This document shows, one piece after another, positions 1-8,078 of a DNA stretch of 44,525 nt. The DNA lies in assembly GCA_964370625.1 (NCBI GenBank), contig CAYJKB010000014.1, positions 1-44,525 on the forward strand, in the 5' to 3' direction. The DNA comes from CAYJKB01 sp964370625 (lineage in GTDB: Bacteria; Bacillota; Clostridia; Oscillospirales; Butyricicoccaceae). Position 1 is the stretch's first letter. Each line of letters opens with the position of its first letter. The notes below the pieces were generated by a model. That model was not told the origin of the DNA and ran no database searches. It was given only the letters and a program-made list of their open reading frames with translations. The position numbers and the translations under genes are program-made.

Positions 1-154
1 TTTTGATAAGCTGGATTTTCAGTATAAAATAAATATTTTTTAAATAAACTCAAATAAAAATCCAATTACATAATTTTTAATATTAGAAATAACACCCAGC
101 AAGCTAGATTATTAATAGATATATTTACTTTTACAATAATAAAAGAGTTCAATT

Positions 155-196
155 AAAAACAAAACTGACTCCGTTAGAACAACGAAATCAGTTTGT
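155..196 (-). terminator. Probable terminator of the SDR gene
   Basis: An imperfect hairpin has arms at 161-175 and 181-194 around a 5-nt loop, with two mismatches in 14 pairs. Read on the minus strand it is followed by TTTTGTTTTT. It lies about 95 nt downstream of the SDR stop codon. No gene is visible in the rest of 1-289. Confidence 0.6.
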
Positions 197-289
197 TTAT
201 TAAATCTTTATTTTGCTATTTAATACTCTTTTTTGTACTGTCTGTACAATTTTAGGCTGTTCAAAATTCATCACACAATTTAAAATTAA

Positions 290-1012
290 TTAAGCATCTT
301 GTTTGGTATCTGCAATTTGAATTTCTCTAAGATTTACACCTTGTGGCATTTCATATGCAAATTTAATTGTTTTTGCAATATCTTCAACAGTTATACTATT
401 AGCGCCTACGCTATCTTTCCAAACATTATAATTTGCTTTGATTTCATCACTTGTAGTATGGCTTAAAAGCTCAGTTGCTACAGCACCTGGGCAAATTCTA
501 ATAACTCTTACATTATGAGATGATAATTCCATTCTAGCAACTTCTGAAAGCCCTACAACACCATATTTTGAAGCACAATATGCAGCATGATTTCCAAATG
601 GTTTAACTCCTGCAATTGATGATAGATTTACTATAGTCCCACAATTACGCTCTTTCATATCATTCATAACAATTTGCATGCCATTCATAACACCCATAAC
701 ATTAACATCAAGCATTTTTTGCCATTCTGTTGCATCTTGTGTTTCAAGATTTCCAAGAAGCATAAGACCTGCATTATTCACGATTAAGTCTGCTTTTCCA
801 TACTTTTCTTCAGCAAATCTTACAGCAGCTTCAAATTCTTCCTTATTTGTTACATCAACTTGTTTGCAGATTGAATTCTGTAGATTCAATTGTTCTAAAA
901 GTTCAATTCTTCTTGCTAAAAGCAGTACAGGATAACCATCTGCACTAAACATTTTTGCAAGTGCTTTGCCAAAACCAGAGCTTGCTCCAGTAATTACTAC
1001 TAATTTTTTCAT
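290..1012 (-). CDS. SDR family NAD(P)-dependent oxidoreductase
   Basis: A classical short-chain dehydrogenase/reductase of 240 aa, the normal length for the family. The Rossmann cofactor motif TGASSGFG is at residues 8-15, NNAG at 79-82, the catalytic Ser near 131 and the YxxxK pair at Tyr145/Lys149. It should be a soluble cytoplasmic enzyme that reduces or oxidises a small alcohol or carbonyl substrate; the substrate cannot be read from the sequence. An AGGAG-like ribosome site precedes the ATG. It is transcribed divergently from an HxlR regulator, a common pairing in which the regulator controls the reductase in response to reactive aldehydes or electrophiles. That link here is inferred from position. 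Confidence 0.9.
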   Translation of the reverse strand: MKKLVVITGASSGFGKALAKMFSADGYPVLLLARRIELLEQLNLQNSICKQVDVTNKEEFEAAVRFAEEKYGKADLIVNNAGLMLLGNLETQDATEWQKMLDVNVMGVMNGMQIVMNDMKERNCGTIVNLSSIAGVKPFGNHAAYCASKYGVVGLSEVARMELSSHNVRVIRICPGAVATELLSHTTSDEIKANYNVWKDSVGANSITVEDIAKTIKFAYEMPQGVNLREIQIADTKQDA

Positions 1013-1041
1013 ACATAATTCTCCTTATTGACTTTTTTGTT

Positions 1042-1070
1042 ATTATAGTATAAAATACTGTAATAGACAA
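1042..1070 (-). promoter_or_regulatory. Promoter of the SDR gene with a palindrome in the spacer
   Basis: On the minus strand the sequence reads TTGTCT, 17 nt, TATAAT, a good sigma-A-type promoter. A palindrome with arms AGTAT/ATACT (1047-1059) sits between the two boxes. That is a plausible operator for the divergent HxlR protein, because HxlR dimers bind short dyads overlapping promoters. The promoter call is firm; the operator is inference. Confidence 0.65.
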
Positions 1071-1143
1071 ATTTATTATATTAATAATTTAATCTTACGT
1101 CAATATGGCACATTAAATTCACTTAGGGAAATCGAGGTAACTA

Positions 1144-1494
1144 ATGGAAAAAATACAAGTTAATTCAGAGATAGAAATTACACTTAAAATGATTGGTGGA
1201 AAGTGTAAACCACTGATATTATACATGTTAATTGAAGATGGAACAATGAGATTTAAAGATTTAATGTGTTCTGTAACTGAAATTTCACAAAAAACACTTA
1301 CCAACCAATTACGAGAACTAGAATCGGATGGATTAATCTCGAGACAATCTTTTAACGAAATTCCCCCAAGGGTCGAATATTCAGCGACTGAGAAAGGTAA
1401 AACTCTCTTCCCTATTCTTGAAATGATGTGTGATTGGGGTGAAAAAAATAAAAATGATAGATTTGAAATAATAAATCCTCAATGCCACAAATAA
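1144..1494 (+). CDS. HxlR family winged-helix transcriptional regulator
   Basis: A 116-aa protein matching the HxlR/DUF24 family along its whole length: the IGGKxKPLIL opening helix (residues 17-26), the recognition region SQKTLTNQLRELESDG, the wing with PPRVEYSATEKG, and the closing MMCDWGE. These are small dimeric DNA-binding regulators, several of which (HypR, QorR) sense electrophiles or oxidants through an N-terminal cysteine. Here the usual cysteine just before the first helix is Ser8, while a cysteine (Cys21) sits where most relatives have Trp in GGKWKP. An RBS (gaggt) lies 5-6 nt before the ATG. It is divergent from the SDR gene and probably controls it. Confidence 0.9.
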   Translation: MEKIQVNSEIEITLKMIGGKCKPLILYMLIEDGTMRFKDLMCSVTEISQKTLTNQLRELESDGLISRQSFNEIPPRVEYSATEKGKTLFPILEMMCDWGEKNKNDRFEIINPQCHK

Positions 1495-1516
1495 CAATTT
1501 TAATTTAAATTTTTGG

Positions 1517-1552
1517 AAAGGTATAACTAGAAATAGTTATACCTTTTTTAGT
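1517..1552 (+). terminator. Rho-independent terminator after the HxlR gene
   Basis: A perfect 13-bp stem (1517-1529 with 1534-1546) around a GAAA tetraloop is followed by a T run. This is a textbook terminator that isolates the HxlR gene from the copper operon. Confidence 0.9.
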
Positions 1553-1570
1553 TTAAAGCTAGTTATTTTC

Positions 1571-1599
1571 TTTACTTTTTAAGTTAGCTATGTTAAACT
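1571..1599 (+). promoter_or_regulatory. Probable promoter of the csoR-copA-copZ operon
   Basis: TTTACT and TAAACT are separated by 17 nt, with a TG one base upstream of the -10 box. The predicted start (about 1606) falls inside the CsoR-like operator that follows, as expected for a repressed copper operon. The boxes are each 4/6 matches, so the call is moderate. Confidence 0.5.
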
Positions 1600-1603
1600 A
1601 TAT

Positions 1604-1626
1604 ACACACCCCCTAGGGGTGGTATC
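1604..1626 (+). promoter_or_regulatory. CsoR-type operator
   Basis: An inverted repeat is centred on CCCCTAGGGG and flanked by partly symmetric A/T-rich arms (ACAC on the left, TGGTAT on the right). CsoR repressors bind G/C-tract dyads of this kind. It lies between the predicted promoter and the CsoR start codon. Confidence 0.75.
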
Positions 1627-1672
1627 TTCACTGTATGTAAAATATTTTTTAATATTAAAGGAGGAATATATT

Positions 1673-1936
1673 ATGCAAGGTGATAAAAAAGATGTAATTA
1701 AGTTGTTAAATACAGCTAAAGGTCAAATTGAAGGCATTTTAAACATGGTAAATGATGATAGATATTGTCTTGATATTATTACTCAAATTATGGCTTGTGA
1801 AGGTGTGTTAAACTCAACATCAAGAAAAATATTAGCTGACCATTTAAAAACTTGTGTCGCAAATGCTAAGACTCAACAAGAAAAAGATGAAAAAATAGAT
1901 GAATTAATTTTACTTATGAGTAAAATTATTAAGTAG
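1673..1936 (+). CDS. csoR: Copper-sensing repressor CsoR
   Basis: A metal-sensitive repressor of the CsoR/RcnR (DUF156) family. I place the start at the ATG of 1673 because AAAGGAGGA lies 8 nt upstream; an earlier in-frame ATG at 1619 would lie inside the operator. This gives 87 aa. The Cu(I) ligand set is complete: Cys32, His57 and Cys61 (the last two in HLKTC), which separates copper-sensing CsoR from nickel, formaldehyde and sulfide-sensing relatives. The helical protein should bind the CCCCTAGGGG dyad just upstream and release it when it binds Cu(I). It is the first gene of a three-gene copper export operon, 8 nt before copA. Confidence 0.93.
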   Translation: MQGDKKDVIKLLNTAKGQIEGILNMVNDDRYCLDIITQIMACEGVLNSTSRKILADHLKTCVANAKTQQEKDEKIDELILLMSKIIK

Positions 1937-1944
1937 GTGATAAT

Positions 1945-4206
1945 ATGAAAAGAGAATTTAATATTACTGGCATGACTTGTTCTGCTTGTAGTGCTAGAGT
2001 TGAACGTGTAATGAATAAGTTGGATGGTGTAAGTGATGTCACTGTAAATCTCCTTACTAATTCAATGACACTTACTAAATCAGATGCTTTATCAGATGAT
2101 GATATTATAAATGTTATCAGAAAATCTGGTTATGATGCAGCTTTAGTAATTAAAGACATTAAAAAAACTTCTGAAACTGTTTCCGATATAGCAAAAACTC
2201 AAAGCGATAATGTAGCATTTAGATTAGTTCTATCATTTTGCTTTTTAATTCCTCTTATGTATGTATCAATGGGCAGTATGTTAGGCGCTCCCCTTCCACA
2301 TTTTTTATCTGGGCATACAGGAGCCGCTTCCTTTGCATTTTTACAATTTTTGCTTGTAATTCCTATTGCTATTTTAAACAAACATTATTTTAAAAATGGA
2401 TTTTCTTCTCTGTTTCATTTAAGTCCTAATATGGATAGTTTAATTACTATTGGTGCTAGTGCTTCTTTAATTTATGGAATATTTGCAATTTTCAGAATAA
2501 ATTATGGCATTGCAAATAATAATTTTGATATTGTTGCAACTTATCACATGGATTTATATTTTGAAGGCGCTGGTACTATTTTAACATTGATTACATTGGG
2601 CAAATTTTTTGAAGCGAAAAGCAAAGCTCGAACTACTGATGCAATAACAAAGCTTGTAGATCTTGCTCCTAAAACTGCTATACTTCTTGTCAATGGAATT
2701 GAAACTGAAGTTAAAACAGAAGATATTAAGATTAATGATATTGTAATTGTTAAAAATGGTGGATCGATACCAGTAGATGGAATTATAATTGATGGTAGCG
2801 CTTGGATTGACCAATCAAGCATCACTGGAGAGAGTGTACCTGTTTTTAAAAGTGAGAATGAAAAAGTTATAGCTGCTACTATTTTAACAAATGGGTATTT
2901 AAAAATTAAAGCTGAAAAAGTTGGAGAAGATACTACTTTTTCACAAATAATTTCTCTTGTAAAGCAAGCTAGTGCCACAAAAGCACCAATTGCTAAACTA
3001 GCTGATAAAATTTCTGGTTTCTTTGTTCCGATTGTTATATTGATTTCAATTTTAACTTTGGCTGTATGGTTAATCAATGGCAATCCTTTCGAAAGCAGCT
3101 TATCATTTGCCATTAGTGTTCTTGTTATTTCTTGCCCGTGTGCTTTAGGCTTAGCTACTCCTGTTTCTGTAATGGTTGCAACTGGTAAAGGTGCACAAAA
3201 TCACATTTTAATTAAATCTGGTGAAGCTCTTGAAACTTTACATAGTGTAAAAACTGTTGTTTTTGATAAAACAGGCACAATTACTATAGGCAAACCTACT
3301 GTCAATGATGTTATTACTTTTGATATTGATGAAAAAGAGCTTGTATCTTTAGCTTATACACTTGAAGAAAAAAGCGAACACCCATTAGCTTTTGCTATTT
3401 GTCAATGGGCAAAAGATCAAGAAGCAATTATCAAAAGCAGTACAGCTTTTTCTGCAATTGCAGGGCAAGGTGTGAAAGCTATAATAGATGGAGACGAAGT
3501 TTTTGCTGGTAATATCACTATGATGAATGAAAACAATATTGATATTTCTAAAGCATTAACTAAAATTGAATCAATCGCCAAAGAGGGATATACTCCTATT
3601 ATTTTTGTTAAAAACAGAAATATAATTGGTATTATTTCAGTAGGTGATAAAATCAAAGAAAGTAGCAAACATGCTATAGAAATCCTTGAACAAATGGGTA
3701 TTGAAACTGTAATGCTTACAGGTGATAATCAAATTACTGCTAGAGCAATAGCTGATAAAATTGGAATCAAAAATGTAGTTTCTGATGTTTTACCCAAAGA
3801 AAAACAAGATAAAATTAAGGATTTACAAAATGAAGGCCAAGTAGTTGCTATGGTTGGCGATGGAGTTAATGACTCAGTAGCTTTAGCCAGTGCTGATGTC
3901 GGAATTGCAATTGGAGCTGGTGTTGATATTGCTATTGATTCAGCTGATATTATATTAATGAGAAGTGAGATTATTGATGTAGCTTCTGCTATAGCACTTA
4001 GTAAAGCTTGTATTAAAAATATTAAACAAAATTTATTTTGGGCATTTATTTATAATTTAATTGGTATTCCTATCGCAGCTGGTATACTTTTTATTCCTTT
4101 TGCTTTAAAACTCACTCCTGATTTTGCTGCTTTAGCGATGAGTTTATCTAGTATTTTTGTTGTAAGTAATGCTTTGAGACTTAGAACTTTCAAAGGTTAT
4201 GAATAA
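1945..4206 (+). CDS. copA: Copper-exporting P1B-type ATPase CopA
   Basis: A 753-aa P-type ATPase that pumps Cu(I) out of the cytoplasm. It has one N-terminal heavy-metal-associated domain with the motif GMTCSAC (Cys12, Cys15). The membrane metal site is CPC at 397-399, the phosphorylated Asp is D441 in DKTGT, the P1B-specific His-Pro pair is at 479-480, and the hinge GDGVND is at 638-643. About eight membrane helices are visible. The start has an AGGTGAT ribosome site. Genes on either side, CsoR and a CopZ-like chaperone, make copper the likely ion. The protein is complete and shows no missing key residue. Confidence 0.95.
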   Translation: MKREFNITGMTCSACSARVERVMNKLDGVSDVTVNLLTNSMTLTKSDALSDDDIINVIRKSGYDAALVIKDIKKTSETVSDIAKTQSDNVAFRLVLSFCFLIPLMYVSMGSMLGAPLPHFLSGHTGAASFAFLQFLLVIPIAILNKHYFKNGFSSLFHLSPNMDSLITIGASASLIYGIFAIFRINYGIANNNFDIVATYHMDLYFEGAGTILTLITLGKFFEAKSKARTTDAITKLVDLAPKTAILLVNGIETEVKTEDIKINDIVIVKNGGSIPVDGIIIDGSAWIDQSSITGESVPVFKSENEKVIAATILTNGYLKIKAEKVGEDTTFSQIISLVKQASATKAPIAKLADKISGFFVPIVILISILTLAVWLINGNPFESSLSFAISVLVISCPCALGLATPVSVMVATGKGAQNHILIKSGEALETLHSVKTVVFDKTGTITIGKPTVNDVITFDIDEKELVSLAYTLEEKSEHPLAFAICQWAKDQEAIIKSSTAFSAIAGQGVKAIIDGDEVFAGNITMMNENNIDISKALTKIESIAKEGYTPIIFVKNRNIIGIISVGDKIKESSKHAIEILEQMGIETVMLTGDNQITARAIADKIGIKNVVSDVLPKEKQDKIKDLQNEGQVVAMVGDGVNDSVALASADVGIAIGAGVDIAIDSADIILMRSEIIDVASAIALSKACIKNIKQNLFWAFIYNLIGIPIAAGILFIPFALKLTPDFAALAMSLSSIFVVSNALRLRTFKGYE

Positions 4207-4245
4207 ATATTTATCTGAAAAATTATTTTATAAGGAGATTTATGT

Positions 4246-4373
4246 ATGAAAATTTTAATTGAAGGCATGACTTGCGAACATTGCAAAAAATTTGTAACAG
4301 AGGCTTTATCATCTGTTGATGGAGTTAGTGACATTAATGTAAACCTTGAAGAAAAGTGTGCTACTTTAAAAGC
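4246..4373 (+). CDS. copZ: CopZ-like copper chaperone, 3' end lost in assembly gap
   Basis: A heavy-metal-associated domain starts at an ATG preceded by AAGGAG. It carries the metal motif GMTCEHC and the usual second-strand pattern; about 42 residues are readable before the N run. A complete CopZ is about 65-70 aa, so roughly 25 residues are hidden. As a free single domain after copA it should carry Cu(I) to the ATPase. Translating straight through the N run fuses it to the beta-lactamase downstream, which is an artefact. Confidence 0.85.
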
Positions 4374-4473
4374 NNNNNNNNNNNNNNNNNNNNNNNNNNN
4401 NNNNNNNNNNNNNNNNNNNNNNNNNNNNNNNNNNNNNNNNNNNNNNNNNNNNNNNNNNNNNNNNNNNNNNNNN
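4374..4473. other. Assembly gap (100 N)
   Basis: One hundred N, a common placeholder length. It must hide the last quarter of copZ, the intergenic region, and the start and signal peptide of the beta-lactamase. The true size is unknown, and a join between non-adjacent pieces cannot be excluded. Confidence 0.95.
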
Positions 4474-5319
4474 CTTTCAGCCTGCTCCCCTACTAACGAG
4501 CATGAAGATAATGAAAGTGATAATACAGTTGCTATAGAAATCGAAAACTCAAATTCAGATGAATTGCAAACTTTGCCTTTAGATACACAAATTATTTCCC
4601 AGGATATAGATTTAAGCAGCTATTTTAATTCTATTAATGGAACAGCGATTTTTCTCACAAGTGATAATAAAGAATATATTTATAATAATGACTTAGTGGA
4701 TATTAGATTTTCTCCATATTCAACTTTTAAAATTGTTTCTACATTAATTGGATTAAATGAAGAAATAATTACTTCTAAAAATAGCACAATGCAATACGAT
4801 GGGTCTACATATTGGTATGACCTTTGGAATGACAACCTAAATTTAGAGCAAGCCTTCAAGCATTCGTGTGTATGGTATTATCATCAGATAATTTATCAAA
4901 TCCCTCGTGATACAATTCAACTTCAATTAAATTCTTTAAATTATGGAAATATGGACTTAACAGAATGGGATGGTAATGGCAATAATCCTAAAGAGGATCT
5001 AAATGGTTTTTGGTTAAATTCTTCTCTTGAAATTTCACCGAGAGAACAGGTAGTGTTGTTAAAGAATATTTTTGAGAATAATAGCATTTATTCTGATGAA
5101 AATGTTGAATTATTAGGTCAACTTATGGATATTGGTGAATATTCTGTTCATGCTAAAACTGGAAGTGGAGGAAATGAGAGTTGGTATGTAGGTTATTTTG
5201 ATTTTAATGATGACACAATATACTTTGCAACTTTTATTACTGGTGACGATGTATCAGGAGCATTAGCAAAGGAAATTTCTCTGTCATTAATAGATGATTG
5301 GGATTTAATCATGAAATAA
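4474..5319 (+). CDS. Class D (OXA-type) beta-lactamase lipoprotein, 5' end in gap
   Basis: A serine beta-lactamase of class D or a close penicillin-recognising relative. The readable part begins within a lipobox (LSAC, Cys codon 4483-4485), so nearly the whole mature protein is present and only the signal peptide is lost. An acidic linker follows. Motifs appear in order: STFK (4720-4731, active-site Ser and carbamylated Lys), SCV (4864-4872), YGN (4942-4950) and KTG (5155-5163). It should be tethered outside the membrane, where it would open beta-lactam rings. It does not look like a BlaR1 sensor: there are no membrane helices or protease domain in the readable part. Substrate range cannot be told from sequence. 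Confidence 0.85.
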   Translation, partial: LSACSPTNEHEDNESDNTVAIEIENSNSDELQTLPLDTQIISQDIDLSSYFNSINGTAIFLTSDNKEYIYNNDLVDIRFSPYSTFKIVSTLIGLNEEIITSKNSTMQYDGSTYWYDLWNDNLNLEQAFKHSCVWYYHQIIYQIPRDTIQLQLNSLNYGNMDLTEWDGNGNNPKEDLNGFWLNSSLEISPREQVVLLKNIFENNSIYSDENVELLGQLMDIGEYSVHAKTGSGGNESWYVGYFDFNDDTIYFATFITGDDVSGALAKEISLSLIDDWDLIMK

Positions 5320-5470
5320 ATACAGCTGAACTTATTTTCTTTTCTATCTATTTTTTATACTTATGTAATAACTAAATTTGAATTTATTTACATATTTAAA
5401 CCTAATTTTCGCCAATAATTTCCTTATTTTACCTTTATCACGCTTATTTTTTGTTTTTTTAATAAATCTA

Positions 5471-5499
5471 TTGTATGATGTTTATTTTTATGTTATAAT
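5471..5499 (+). promoter_or_regulatory. Promoter of codB-codA
   Basis: TTGTAT, 17 nt, TATAAT with a TG extension (TGTTATAAT). It lies about 35 nt before the permease start. I see no riboswitch fold and no other clear structure in 5320-5470. Confidence 0.7.
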
Positions 5500-5532
5500 G
5501 TTTCGATTTAGAAAAAAGGCAGGAAACAATTT

Positions 5533-6765
5533 ATGAGCAACAACCCAAACAACTCCCAAGTCCAAGACAATGATTATTCAATGTCTGCAGTTCCAGAAAG
5601 TGCTAAAAAAGGCTTTTTTAGTCTTTTCGTAGTAATGTTAGGATTCACATTTTTCTCAGCAAGTATGACAACAGGCGGAAATTTAGGATTAGGATTAAAT
5701 TTACAAGATTTTATCCTTGCAATAGTTATAGGCAGTTTAATTTTAGGTGCTTACACATCATTATTAGCATATATCTCTAGCAAAACTGGACTTAATATTG
5801 ATTTAATGGCACGACATGCTTTTGGAAACAAAGGATCATATCTTCCTTCATCTCTTATTATTTTCACTCAAACTGGTTGGTTTGGTGTAGGTGTTGCAAT
5901 GTTTGCAATTCCAGTTTCATCATTACTTGGAATAAATGCTTATATTTTTATAGCTGTTTCAGGTATTGCAATGACGTTAACAGCTTATTATGGAATTCGT
6001 GGTCTTGCACTTATTAGTGCAATTTCTGTTCCGTTAATTGCAATTTTAGGCATAGTTTCCATGAATATGGCAATAACTGACACAGGTGGTATTCAAAATG
6101 TATTTAGTGATACCCCAGCTAACCCAATTAGCTTTATTACAGCTCTTACTTTAGTTATAGGAAGCTTTGTTTCTGGTGGTACTGCAACTCCAAACTTTAC
6201 AAGATTTGCAAAAAGCCCAGCTATTGCAGTTAGCACAACTGCTATAGCATTTACATTAGGTAATTCTTTAATGTTTTTATTTGGCGCTGTTGGTGGTGCT
6301 GTAACTGGAGTTCCTGATATTTTTGATATTATGATAGCACAAGGATTAGTTGTTTTTGGTATTGTAGTTTTACTTTTAAATATTTGGACTACTAATAACA
6401 ATGCGCTTTACTCAGCAGGATTAGGTCTTGCTAATATTACTGGCAAAAAAAGTAGCACAATGACACTTTTTGCCGGAATTTTAGGCACTGCATGTGCTAT
6501 GTGGCTTTATAATAATTTCGTAGGTTTTTTAACATTTTTAGGTTCTTCGCTTCCAGCTATTGGAGCTATAATCATTCTTGATTATTTCATGAATAAAGAA
6601 GCTTATGTACTTGCAAATGGTCAAAAAGAATTTAGATTAAGTGCAATTTTAGGTATATTTGCTGGTGTTATTGTAGGTCTTGTTTTACCTATTGGTATTC
6701 CATCAATAAATGCTATGGTATCTGCTTGTATTGTTCATTTTGCAATTAGTAAATTTAACAAGTAG
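5533..6765 (+). CDS. codB: Cytosine permease, NCS1 family (CodB-like)
   Basis: A 410-aa integral membrane protein with about 12 hydrophobic helices after a 27-residue hydrophilic N-terminus. The sequence has the NCS1 (purine-cytosine permease) character, including GLNLQDF in the first-helix region, FGNKGSYLPS, and a conserved NALYSAGLGLAN segment. CodB imports cytosine. The assignment is strengthened by cytosine deaminase 27 nt downstream in the same operon. An AGGAAA ribosome site precedes the ATG, and a strong promoter lies just upstream. Confidence 0.92.
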   Translation: MSNNPNNSQVQDNDYSMSAVPESAKKGFFSLFVVMLGFTFFSASMTTGGNLGLGLNLQDFILAIVIGSLILGAYTSLLAYISSKTGLNIDLMARHAFGNKGSYLPSSLIIFTQTGWFGVGVAMFAIPVSSLLGINAYIFIAVSGIAMTLTAYYGIRGLALISAISVPLIAILGIVSMNMAITDTGGIQNVFSDTPANPISFITALTLVIGSFVSGGTATPNFTRFAKSPAIAVSTTAIAFTLGNSLMFLFGAVGGAVTGVPDIFDIMIAQGLVVFGIVVLLLNIWTTNNNALYSAGLGLANITGKKSSTMTLFAGILGTACAMWLYNNFVGFLTFLGSSLPAIGAIIILDYFMNKEAYVLANGQKEFRLSAILGIFAGVIVGLVLPIGIPSINAMVSACIVHFAISKFNK

Positions 6766-6792
6766 TATTAAACTTTTGAAGGGAGCATTAAT

Positions 6793-8028
6793 ATGATTAT
6801 TAAAAATATATTTATAGAAAACCAAGATGTAGCAACTGATATTCGTGTTGAAAACGGTAAATTTTCTGAAATTTCTCAAAATATTATACCTCATGCAGGT
6901 GAAGAAATTTTAGATTGTACTGATAAAATGATTTTACCACCTTTTATTGAAAGTCATGTTCATTTAGATACATGTCTTACAGCAGGTGACCCTGTTTGGA
7001 ATATGAGTGGTACACTTTTTGAAGGTATTGAATGTTGGTCTAAAAGAAAAGAAAAACTAACAAAAGATGACGTTAAAGAACGTGTAAATAAAGCTGTAAG
7101 AATGCAAATTGCAAATGGTATTCAGCATATTAGAACTCATGTTGATATAACTGACCCTAAGCTTACGGCTATGGAAGCTATGATTGAACTTCGTGATGAA
7201 CTTCGTGAATATGTTGATATTCAAATAGTTGCGTTTCCTCAAGAAGGAATTTTGAGCTACCCTAACGGCAAAGAATTATTAGAAAATTCAATTAAAATGG
7301 GTGCTGATGTTGTTGGTGCTATTCCTCATTTTGAATTTACTCGTGAATATTCAGTTGAAAGCTTAAATTATTGTGTACAACTTGCTGTAAAATACGATAA
7401 GTTAATTGATGTTCATTGTGATGAAATTGATGATGCTGAAGCCAAAGGCCTTGAAACACTTGCTTGCAGAGCTTTAGAAACTGGGCTTAAAAGCAGAGTT
7501 ACTGCTAGCCATACAACAGCTATGCACAGTTATAACAATGCTTACACATCAAAACTTTTTAGGCTTCTATCTATGAGTGATATTAACTTTGTTGCAAATC
7601 CTTTAGTTAATACTCATTTACAAGGCCGTTTTGATACTTATCCTAAAAGACGTGGTGTAACACGTGTAAAAGAACTTTTAGCTAATGGAAATAATGTATC
7701 TTTTGGTCATGATGATATTTTTGACCCTTGGTATCCACTTGGGAATGGTAATATGAGAGATGTAGTTCATATGGGGCTTCATGTGTGCCAAATGATGGGA
7801 TATGAGGAAATCTTAAACAGCTATAAATTAATTACTCACAATGCAGCAAAAACTCTTAATATCGCTGGTGATTATGGAATCAAAGTAGGAAATTCAGCTA
7901 ATTTCCTAATTCTTGATGCTGATAATTTTTATAATGCACTTAATAACAAAAGTGAAATATTATTTCAATATAGAAATGGTAAATTACTTACAAAGAGCAT
8001 TCCAAGCAAAAGAGAAATATTCATTTAA
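6793..8028 (+). CDS. codA: Cytosine deaminase (CodA-like amidohydrolase)
   Basis: A 411-aa amidohydrolase that turns cytosine into uracil and ammonia in the cytoplasm for pyrimidine salvage. The metal and catalytic residues of the E. coli CodA type can all be placed: His55 and His57 (SHVHLD), Gln150 (FPQEG), His208 and Glu211 (HCDE), His240 (ASHTTAMHSY) and Asp307 in FGHDD. The length is close to the E. coli enzyme. It follows the permease by 27 nt with a GAAGGGAG ribosome site, so both are probably co-transcribed. An isoguanine or creatinine-type relative is possible but less likely given the permease. Confidence 0.93.
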   Translation: MIIKNIFIENQDVATDIRVENGKFSEISQNIIPHAGEEILDCTDKMILPPFIESHVHLDTCLTAGDPVWNMSGTLFEGIECWSKRKEKLTKDDVKERVNKAVRMQIANGIQHIRTHVDITDPKLTAMEAMIELRDELREYVDIQIVAFPQEGILSYPNGKELLENSIKMGADVVGAIPHFEFTREYSVESLNYCVQLAVKYDKLIDVHCDEIDDAEAKGLETLACRALETGLKSRVTASHTTAMHSYNNAYTSKLFRLLSMSDINFVANPLVNTHLQGRFDTYPKRRGVTRVKELLANGNNVSFGHDDIFDPWYPLGNGNMRDVVHMGLHVCQMMGYEEILNSYKLITHNAAKTLNIAGDYGIKVGNSANFLILDADNFYNALNNKSEILFQYRNGKLLTKSIPSKREIFI

Positions 8029-8041
8029 TATATTTATATGT

Positions 8042-8078
8042 AAAAAAGTCAGATTCATTTTTGAACCTGACTTTTTTT
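8042..8078. terminator. Bidirectional terminator between codA and the ABC-like gene
   Basis: The hairpin AAAAGTCAG...CTGACTTTT, extended inward by TTCA/TGAA, has A runs on one side and T runs on the other. It works for codA (+) and for the convergent regulatory operon (-); the stop codon of the latter overlaps its T run. Confidence 0.85.

Noticed and set aside
2544..3113. 189-aa open frame on the minus strand inside copA
   Set aside because: Shadow of a strongly conserved P-type ATPase gene; no ribosome site and no family resemblance.
5320..5470. Possible riboswitch before codB
   Set aside because: No recognisable conserved aptamer elements or stable paired stems, and the predicted transcript start lies downstream of most of this region.
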